Below, piece after piece: positions 7,760-12,988 of a stretch of 12,988 nt of DNA. Each line of letters begins with the position of its first letter. Position 1 is the first letter of the stretch. Position numbers and translations under genes: made by a program. The notes below the pieces were generated by a model. The model was not told where the DNA came from, did no database searches, and worked only from the letters and a program-made list of their open reading frames with translations. This stretch comes from Candidatus Zixiibacteriota bacterium. GTDB lineage: Bacteria; Zixibacteria; MSB-5A5; SM1-73. Location of the stretch: contig JAGMFA010000050.1 in NCBI GenBank assembly GCA_023127875.1, positions 1-12,988 of the forward strand. Direction: 5' to 3'.

Positions 7760-8809
7760 TTAATGCGGAAAATCAGTAGAGAGAATAAACCGCAGGATCC
7801 GATTATTTCCGGTGTCAGCCACGTATACGATCTTATTGGCATAAGCGATCCCCTTCGGATTTTTGAACTCATTTTCCTCTGTCCCTTCTTTTCCGAAGGA
7901 AAGAATACGCACACCATTTGGTGAGAACTTATGTACCTGATTTTTTCTGCTGTCCACCACAAAGATATTTTCAAACTCATCCACTGCCACGTCCTCCGCC
8001 AATCCGAAGGTCCCCTGCCAGTAGATCTTGGAGCTGTCGGTGCGGGGAATTAAAGGGGCGAAACTGTTACCATCCAAAAGCTGGACAGAAAAGTAATCTA
8101 AAGCCTGGCAGAAGAGAAACCTGAATTTGTCCCCGCTCAAATAGGTAAATAATCCGGTAGGATACCAAGTTTCGGAGAGATCAAAGCCAGAGGGGATCAC
8201 CGCTCCCAAGTTATGTAATTCATTTGGCTCGTAGAATATGAACTGTAGTATCTGATTTCTAGTGTAGTCGCACACAAAATACATGGCATAACCGGATAAG
8301 GGGCGAGGATCAGGCGCAATGGCTTCATATCTTGTTGTGACGGTATCTACCAAGTAGGTGGTATCGAGCAAGCCTTCGATGGTGTCCGGGTGTACTACGA
8401 TAGTAGTGTCATAGATATCAGCCCCAGCATATAGCGAGTCAAACATCTCTTGGTCTTTTAATTTTATATAGATAGTGTTTCCTCCGGTGACCAGAAGTCT
8501 CAAGAGTCGATCCTGAGATACACTGCGAGGGTTTTTTGCCCCTCCATATTGGTCTACGAAAGTGCCCGCCGGATCAAACTTCACGATCCTGTCGTTTCCG
8601 GTATCGGCTATGTATATATAGCCATCAAAGCCCACGTGCACATCCTGCGGTTGATTGAAAGGAAGCACTCCTGCAGATGTCCAGGTAGGAAAGATGGGAA
8701 CATAGGCGGTAACACTTGGCTCAGCACCGTTGGTGGGGAGTTTAATCCTTTTACCGCAGCCGGAAAATAAAAAAAGCAAAATTAGTATTAGTAGATATCT
8801 TTTTTTCAT
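7760..8809 (-). CDS. NHL-repeat beta-propeller lipoprotein
   Basis: A 349-residue predicted lipoprotein. The N-terminus is a short basic and hydrophobic signal with the lipobox LFSGC, lipidated Cys at residue 18. NHL-type blades are clear at about 52-90 (NQPQDVHVGFDGYIYIADTG, then NDRIVKFD) and about 268-342 (AEDVAVDEFENIFVVDS and NPKGIAYANKIVYVADTGNN). Weaker blades are likely between them (about 172-190 and 215-245). A Thr/Asp-rich stretch covers about 134-160. NHL propellers usually act as binding or scaffold surfaces, so no enzyme role is proposed. The frame stays open upstream to 8872, but that extension is translated from a palindromic repeat. ATG at 8809 gives a proper signal peptide and is preferred. 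No Shine-Dalgarno site is visible. The gene lies downstream of the receptor gene on the same strand, separated by the repeat array and the RAYT gene. Confidence 0.85.
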   Translation of the reverse strand: MKKRYLLILILLFLFSGCGKRIKLPTNGAEPSVTAYVPIFPTWTSAGVLPFNQPQDVHVGFDGYIYIADTGNDRIVKFDPAGTFVDQYGGAKNPRSVSQDRLLRLLVTGGNTIYIKLKDQEMFDSLYAGADIYDTTIVVHPDTIEGLLDTTYLVDTVTTRYEAIAPDPRPLSGYAMYFVCDYTRNQILQFIFYEPNELHNLGAVIPSGFDLSETWYPTGLFTYLSGDKFRFLFCQALDYFSVQLLDGNSFAPLIPRTDSSKIYWQGTFGLAEDVAVDEFENIFVVDSRKNQVHKFSPNGVRILSFGKEGTEENEFKNPKGIAYANKIVYVADTGNNRILRFILSTDFPH

Positions 8810-8829
8810 GATAAGGTTTAGGTTTGTCT

Positions 8830-9185
8830 GTAGCGTCGCAACTCCGTGTGCGACGCCCCTCGTCCGAGACAAGCGCGGACGCTACGTTCTAATCCACATA
8901 TTTACCAAAAGCCAATGTTACGTTTACCTGTAGCATCGCACCTCTGTGTGCGACGTTCTTCGTCCGAGACAAGCTCGGACGCTACGTTCTAATCCACATA
9001 TTTACCAGATGCCAATTTTACGTTTACCTGTAGCGTCGCAACTCCGTGTGCGACGTTCTTCGTCCGAGACAAGCTCGGACGCTACGTTTTAATCCACATA
9101 TTTACCAAAAGCCAATGTTACGTTTACCTGTAGCGTCGCACCTCCGTGTGCGACGCCCCTTGTCCGAGACAAGCTCGGACGCTAC
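8830..9185. repeat. REP/BIME-like array, four units at exact 100-bp period
   Basis: Four 56-bp units lie at 8830-8885, 8930-8985, 9030-9085 and 9130-9185. Each starts with GTAG, then a stem-loop of the type CGTCGCAC-6 nt-GTGCGACG. A 5-nt joint follows, then a stem-loop of the type CGTCCGAG-ACAAG-CTCGGACG, and the unit ends with CTAC. Units are separated by 44-bp spacers that are themselves nearly identical. GTAG ahead of a hairpin is the hallmark of REP sequences recognised by RAYT transposases, and two inverted REPs make a BIME. Units 1 and 2 carry single mismatches in their stems. The last unit ends 1 bp from the RAYT stop codon. Confidence 0.9.
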
Positions 9186-9186
9186 A

Positions 9187-9693
9187 TTAAACATTTTGTA
9201 GCGTAACCTCATCTGGCGTTCCTGAATAAGGGTAATCATCTGGAGTCTGACTCAACCCTTTTCTTATAGGATTAGCCAGTATATACTTAATAATCTCAAC
9301 TAAACTTTCTTCTTTTCTGACAATGTGGTCATAAAAACCTCGCTGCCACAGTTTTCCCTTTCCTGCGAATCTCCAGAAAATTCGAGTGCTTAAGCTTTTA
9401 AATGTCTGCACATATTGAGAGACTGATCTTCCACTCTCAACTGGGCTTATAAGTAAATGCAAATGATCTGGCATCAGACAATATGCAAACACTCTATACC
9501 CAAATCGTTTCGAACAGTCTTTTAGACAATTTATGGTTCCTTCGGCAAGCTTTGGATCAGAAAAAACTTTTTTGCCTTTCGACGAACACAGGGTGAGAAA
9601 ATACACTGTACAAGTTGAGTAATCGAATCCCTTCAATCGCAAGGAGCGATTTTTGCCGTAAGTTTTGTAATGGTTTCTTTCGTTCTTTTTCAT
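9187..9693 (-). CDS. REP-associated tyrosine transposase (RAYT, IS200-like Y1 family)
   Basis: A 168-residue HUH-type single-strand DNA transposase of the Y1_Tnp family. The HUH metal-binding motif is PDHLHLL, with His77 and His79. The conserved block KLWQRGFYDHIVR spans about 114-126. The likely catalytic tyrosine is Y137 in IIKYILANP, typical of REP-associated members. Length fits the family. These enzymes nick single-stranded DNA next to GTAG-tagged hairpins and are thought to spread REP sequences. The flanking units, with GTAG/CTAC ends and stem-loops, are its obvious substrates. ATG at 9693 lies 16 bp from the nearest unit; upstream there is only AT-rich sequence and no clear Shine-Dalgarno site. 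The stop codon abuts the last unit on the other side, and the final codons overlap a degenerate unit start (see findings). No frameshift or missing key residue is visible, so it may be active. Confidence 0.92.
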   Translation of the reverse strand: MKKNERNHYKTYGKNRSLRLKGFDYSTCTVYFLTLCSSKGKKVFSDPKLAEGTINCLKDCSKRFGYRVFAYCLMPDHLHLLISPVESGRSVSQYVQTFKSLSTRIFWRFAGKGKLWQRGFYDHIVRKEESLVEIIKYILANPIRKGLSQTPDDYPYSGTPDEVTLQNV

Positions 9694-9708
9694 TTTTTAT
9701 GTTCTTAT

Positions 9709-9864
9709 GTAGCGTCGCACCTCTGTGTGCGACGTCCTTCGTCCGAGACAAGCTCGGACGCTACGTTCTAATCCACATATTTACCAAAAGCCAATGTTAC
9801 GTTTACCTGTAGCGTCGCACCTCTGTGTGCGACGCCCTTCGTCCGAGACGAGCTCGGACGCTAC
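9709..9864. repeat. REP/BIME-like array, two further units
   Basis: Units at 9709-9764 and 9809-9864 have the same GTAG-hairpin-hairpin-CTAC design and the same 100-bp spacing as the four units beyond the RAYT gene. The 44-bp spacer 9765-9808 is identical to the spacer 8886-8929. The unit at 9709 has perfect 8-bp stems in both hairpins. The last unit ends 16 bp from the receptor stop codon and could serve as a 3' hairpin of that transcript. Confidence 0.9.
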
Positions 9865-9880
9865 AGTTTAAACCCGATTT

Positions 9881-12673
9881 TCACCACCTGATAGATATTC
9901 CAACCTTAATGTGCCGGGGTGCCAAAAATCTGGATGGATCCGACCCCAGGGGCAACTTCTTGCTTTTGTCCGGCAAATTAGGATCGCCCTCTGCATAGGG
10001 GATAACATCGTTCTCTTGATAAGCATCTCCGGTAAGGGGATTTATGATCACCGCATTCTTGTGATCAAAAAGATTGGTCACCTCCAACAAAAAACTGTAT
10101 TTTAAGTTTTTCCAATAAAAATGTTTGCGGAAGGAAAGATCCAAACTGGACCAGAACTTCCCCATTTTGGAGTTGATCTCTCCATCCTGAACAAAGTCGA
10201 CTTCTCCTTCAGGCGAAACAACCTGTTTGTATGGGGTATATCTCTGACCCGCATGCGCCCAGAAGTTTGTGCTCAAATCCCACTGTGGAGGCAATCTTAA
10301 ACCAAACAGCCTGAATCTTTTCTGGTTGGAAAAGAAAGTAGTTTTTAGCACCACCTGCCAGGGTTTGTCCCAGTCGAAGATATGCTCCTGATAGATCTGT
10401 TGAGCGGATCTTCCTCCGATCCCTTTCAATATATCTTCCGGGTCGGATCTTTCTCCGCTCGCTTTTGAAAATCCCACCTGCAGGGAGCCAAAAAAGAAGT
10501 CCCCCACCTTTCTTTTGTATTCAATCTCTAATCCTCGGCTGGTGGCAAAGTCTAAGTTGAAATATATCAAGTATGCGGACTCAGGTCTCAAGGTATCCGG
10601 AACCACCCGGGCGGCAGTTATATAATCAAGTATGCTTCGATAATATCCCACCAGGCTCAACGCATCATTTTGGCTTAAGATTGATTTAATCCCCACCTCG
10701 TATGAAGCCACTCTCTCGGAATTTAGATTGGGATTTCCTAAAAGCTGGTAGCTCGATTCTGTCGACGAATAGAGCTTGGCATAAAGATACTGCGGGTTTG
10801 GTCGTCTGGAGAGCCGCCCGTAGTTGAAAAAGAAATTGGTGTTTTCCCTCAAGGGAGCGGAAAATCCAAATCGAGGACTCAAATTCCCCTTTCCTCGATG
10901 TCCCAATAATTTGAAAGTCTTGTTCTCAAAATCCTTCCTCATCTCCGGTGTTATGAAGGGAAGACTGGTATCTTCCATTGCCCTTTCCACATATTTGCCC
11001 GGAAACCAGAAGTCATATCGCAGGCCAAAGTTGATTGTGGCTTGTTCAAGCTTGAGATCGTTTTCCCAAAAGATTGAACCATCGTTAGCATACACCCTGT
11101 AAAGATCATAGCTTAACCCCAATCCGTACGCTCCCAGCCAGGGTTTGTAGATGTCCAACAACTGGATGGTCTGATATTCTTCGGAAAAACCAGCCTGGAG
11201 GGTGTAAAGATCGCTCATCACCCGGATCAGCTTGAAGTTCATCCCGTAGGTCTCGACGAAATGATCATACCAGGTGTCCCCATCTCCTTGATCATAAAAT
11301 CCATCCGGACCCTTGACTACGATATAGTGGGTGCTGTCCGGGCTCAGCACAATCTCAAAGGGATAGGCATCCACCGGCATGGTGTAAACAGACCAATTCT
11401 TCCCTCCTACGTCCGAATGCAGGTTGGTGAAATAACGGCTGAGGTTTGCGGAAAAGAGAAGTTTCTCACCCATTATCTTCCTAAAGGAGAGAAGCTGAAA
11501 ATTGCTCTCGTGGGTGAAGGTATTGTAATTTTCTAAAATCTCCGAATACTCAAAAGGCGGACCGTAGCTATAGGTAGGGAGATTCATCCGGGTCAAAAGG
11601 ACGCTTTTGTCCTGGTTGATCACCACAGATTTTCCCGAAGTAAAAGAGCATTTGAAGGTGGGGTCCTTCCAGGTGAGTTTAAATATAGCAAAAAAGCGAT
11701 TATCCTCCCGAGGTGAGAGTTTGGTTTTTCCAAAGGATGAGGAGAAAAGCTTTCCCGGATGTTTCAGATGCGTGTCGGAAAGGTTTATGTTGGTGTTGAA
11801 GAAGAAATAGAAATCTCCGGGAACTTTTAAACCCATCTTTGAAAGACTGGACTTGAAAAGATCAGCCGGACCGGAGAGGCTGAAGTCCAATATGTCTGTG
11901 TTAAAACTGGAGGAGGACTTAAAACCCAGCTCATCGGTTTTATATGTGAAAGAGCCCTGAAAGTCTTCGCCCCCCTCCTTTATCTCCATCTCCACCACTC
12001 CAGCGGTGGCTTGACCATATTGAGCACCCAATCCTCCGGAGACGAGATTAAGCTTATCAATAGCCGTAGGAGATATTGCAATCCCGTATCCACTTCGGGT
12101 AAATGGATCATTTATCAGGAGCCCGTCTAGTAAAAAAAGGTTTTCATAAGACCTTCCGCCCCGGATATGAAGCTCGCTTTTGTCCTGAATCACCCCCACC
12201 TGTTGCGAAACTATCTCCTTTAGATCGGTGGCAGGGGTAAGTTCTAATTCCTCGGGGGTAAGCTCTCGTCGGGTGGCAGGCAGTTTGATCTCCAGCATCG
12301 GTCTTTCACCCACCACCCTTATTTCTTTCTCCAGAAGAATGGGAGAGGATCGAAGCTTGATGATAAGCGGGGTTATCTGACTCTGTTTTACTTCAATATT
12401 GGGTCGCCTGGTCTTCAGATAACCGATCAGCGAAACTTCTATTTCATAGTCTCCTTCAGGGACATTCTTGAAAATGAAGATACCATCTTGATCCGTTATT
12501 GCTCTGAAGTCAGTTCCTGTTATGGTGATGTTAGCTCCGGGAAGCGGCTCTTCAGTTTCGTAACTTACGATTTTCCCCCGAAGCTCACCGGTGGGATTAC
12601 TCTGTGCCTGCGCATCAAGGAAAGATGAAACCAAAAGACCTATGACTATTAAAACACCCAGAATTTTTCTCAC
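9881..12673 (-). CDS. TonB-dependent outer-membrane receptor with N-terminal carboxypeptidase-like domain
   Basis: A 930-residue outer-membrane protein. A signal peptide covers residues 1-23 (ending AQA before QSNPTG). A carboxypeptidase-regulatory-like beta-sandwich spans about 28-108 (GKIVSYETEEPLPGANITI, then DQDGIFIFKNVPEGDYEIEV). The plug domain is about 135-235 (LHIRGGRSYENLFLLDGLLI, GLGAQYGQATAGVVEMEIKEGG). The rest is a TonB-dependent beta-barrel rich in alternating aromatic residues, ending in HIKVGISIRW with a terminal aromatic residue as expected for barrel assembly. Such receptors import ligands with energy from TonB-ExbBD. The substrate is unknown, and no SusD-like partner lies nearby. 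GTG at 12673 is the only start in frame before an upstream stop. There is no Shine-Dalgarno site, but a promoter-like motif sits directly upstream. It is the first minus-strand gene here, followed by the RAYT and NHL genes. Confidence 0.9.
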   Translation of the reverse strand: MRKILGVLIVIGLLVSSFLDAQAQSNPTGELRGKIVSYETEEPLPGANITITGTDFRAITDQDGIFIFKNVPEGDYEIEVSLIGYLKTRRPNIEVKQSQITPLIIKLRSSPILLEKEIRVVGERPMLEIKLPATRRELTPEELELTPATDLKEIVSQQVGVIQDKSELHIRGGRSYENLFLLDGLLINDPFTRSGYGIAISPTAIDKLNLVSGGLGAQYGQATAGVVEMEIKEGGEDFQGSFTYKTDELGFKSSSSFNTDILDFSLSGPADLFKSSLSKMGLKVPGDFYFFFNTNINLSDTHLKHPGKLFSSSFGKTKLSPREDNRFFAIFKLTWKDPTFKCSFTSGKSVVINQDKSVLLTRMNLPTYSYGPPFEYSEILENYNTFTHESNFQLLSFRKIMGEKLLFSANLSRYFTNLHSDVGGKNWSVYTMPVDAYPFEIVLSPDSTHYIVVKGPDGFYDQGDGDTWYDHFVETYGMNFKLIRVMSDLYTLQAGFSEEYQTIQLLDIYKPWLGAYGLGLSYDLYRVYANDGSIFWENDLKLEQATINFGLRYDFWFPGKYVERAMEDTSLPFITPEMRKDFENKTFKLLGHRGKGNLSPRFGFSAPLRENTNFFFNYGRLSRRPNPQYLYAKLYSSTESSYQLLGNPNLNSERVASYEVGIKSILSQNDALSLVGYYRSILDYITAARVVPDTLRPESAYLIYFNLDFATSRGLEIEYKRKVGDFFFGSLQVGFSKASGERSDPEDILKGIGGRSAQQIYQEHIFDWDKPWQVVLKTTFFSNQKRFRLFGLRLPPQWDLSTNFWAHAGQRYTPYKQVVSPEGEVDFVQDGEINSKMGKFWSSLDLSFRKHFYWKNLKYSFLLEVTNLFDHKNAVIINPLTGDAYQENDVIPYAEGDPNLPDKSKKLPLGSDPSRFLAPRHIKVGISIRW

Positions 12674-12677
12674 ATAC

Positions 12678-12708
12678 CAAAGTTAATTTTAACAACCAGT
12701 GCTGTCAA
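12678..12708 (-). promoter_or_regulatory. Bacteroidetes-type promoter motif of the receptor gene
   Basis: Read on the minus strand, TTGACA (12708-12703) is followed by TAACTTTG (12685-12678), with 20 nt between TTG and TAACTTTG. This fits the Bacteroidetes consensus TTG-N(17-23)-TAnnTTTG. The second element ends only 4 nt before the GTG start, so the transcript would be leaderless or nearly so, consistent with the missing Shine-Dalgarno site. A sigma70-type reading has a perfect -35 but a poor -10. Confidence 0.4.
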
Positions 12709-12865
12709 GTAAAAGAATAGAAGTATTTGTGTCCATTTGTTCTCCTTTGGCGTTTTTCATTATCGGGAAATAAACGGCAGGTGAAAAACATGTGCCTGGA
12801 GTAGAGAAACCTCACCTCTGTCCCCTCTCCTTAAAGAGGTTGTGTCATAATGATGTTTTGAAGTT

Positions 12866-12936
12866 GTAGCCGTCCATATGGACGAAAGTTGTTGGTTTTC
12901 AATATCCCAATTTCGCAGACTAAAGTCTGCGGCTAC
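12866..12936. repeat. Second GTAG...CTAC double hairpin, different stems
   Basis: GTAGC (12866-12870) is followed by the palindrome CGTCCATATGGACG (12871-12884), then a 29-nt linker. Next comes the hairpin CGCAGACT-AA-AGTCTGCG (12914-12931), then GCTAC (12932-12936). The outer ends TGTAGCCG and CGGCTACA are exact reverse complements. The end tags match those of the RAYT array, but the stems and linker do not. Confidence 0.75.
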
Positions 12937-12968
12937 AGAAACCCGAATTCTGACAAGCCCTCTAAGAA

Positions 12969-12988
12969 GAGAGGGGTTCACCCTGAAG
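12969..12988. repeat. Truncated copy of the 7663-7682 repeat
   Basis: GAGAGGGGTTCACCCTGAAG at the window edge is identical to 7663-7682. It contains a small GGG-TTCA-CCC hairpin. The rest of the copy lies outside the window. Confidence 0.7.

Larger units (their letters stand above)
8830..9864. mobile_element. RAYT transposase within its REP/BIME array
   Basis: The transposase gene is bounded by four palindromic units on its 3' side and two on its 5' side, all with the same 100-bp periodicity. The gene plus its short flanks (about 523 bp) takes the place of one 44-bp spacer. No target-site duplication is seen, as expected for Y1 HUH transposases. Whether the whole block moves together or the gene is a resident that spreads single units is not shown by the sequence. 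Confidence 0.6.
12674..12988. other. Gene-free region upstream of the receptor gene
   Basis: 315 bp with no credible gene. It holds a promoter-like motif next to the receptor start, a GTAG...CTAC double hairpin (12866-12936) and the beginning of a repeat cut off by the window edge (12969-12988). Around 12808-12841 there is also a weak AACCTC...GAGGTT stem with a nearby CCCCTCTC, the complement of the repeat's GAGAGGGG. Confidence 0.55.

Noticed and set aside
8810..8872. N-terminal extension of the NHL lipoprotein
   Set aside because: The extension is a translation of the first palindromic unit and would bury the lipoprotein signal peptide.
8830..9185. CRISPR array
   Set aside because: Repeat-like blocks recur regularly, but the intervening 44-bp segments are nearly identical to each other and the 56-bp units are double hairpins with GTAG/CTAC ends. 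This is a tandem REP/BIME array; no cas gene is present.
9615..9812. Plus-strand ORFs across the repeat arrays (also 8730-8933)
   Set aside because: Both end in the same peptide because they read the same repeat and spacer sequence; they overlap real genes on the other strand.
12760..12981. 73-residue minus-strand ORF upstream of the receptor
   Set aside because: It runs through the GTAG...CTAC double hairpin and the terminal repeat and has no recognisable domain or start signal.

Overview
The window reads as a chromosomal segment of an uncultured-type Gram-negative bacterium, most plausibly from the FCB superphylum or a neighbouring candidate phylum. This is inferred from four things: an outer-membrane TonB-dependent receptor with an N-terminal carboxypeptidase-like domain, Tricorn-type proteases carrying Sec signal peptides, several genes without Shine-Dalgarno sites, and many palindromic intergenic repeats. 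I cannot name a species. No rRNA, tRNA or CRISPR array was seen.

Left half (+ strand): two tandem, full-length, paralogous Tricorn-type S41 proteases (112-3399 and 3848-7159). Both have a signal peptide, two beta-propeller regions, a helical C1 domain, a PDZ domain and the C2 catalytic domain. Both keep the Ser-His, nucleophile Ser and Glu expected for catalysis. They are separated by 448 bp holding several strong hairpins. They probably arose by gene duplication and act outside the cytoplasm on oligopeptides.

Middle (7160-7759): a convergent, AT-rich, gene-free stretch packed with inverted repeats. It holds a double hairpin, a GC-rich perfect palindrome inside a possible small inverted-repeat element, and a palindrome whose loop region recurs at the far end of the window.

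Right half (- strand): a TonB-dependent receptor (9881-12673), a REP-associated tyrosine transposase or RAYT (9187-9693), and an NHL-repeat lipoprotein (7760-8809). The RAYT sits inside an array of six near-identical 56-bp double-hairpin units. Each unit starts with GTAG and ends with CTAC, and the units recur at an exact 100-bp period: four on one side of the gene and two on the other. This is the layout of a REP/BIME array with its own transposase and is the most striking feature of the window. A second GTAG...CTAC double hairpin with unrelated stems lies at 12866-12936, upstream of the receptor gene.

Functionally, the two exported proteases, the receptor and the NHL lipoprotein could together serve protein or peptide breakdown and uptake at the cell envelope. 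That link rests only on proximity.
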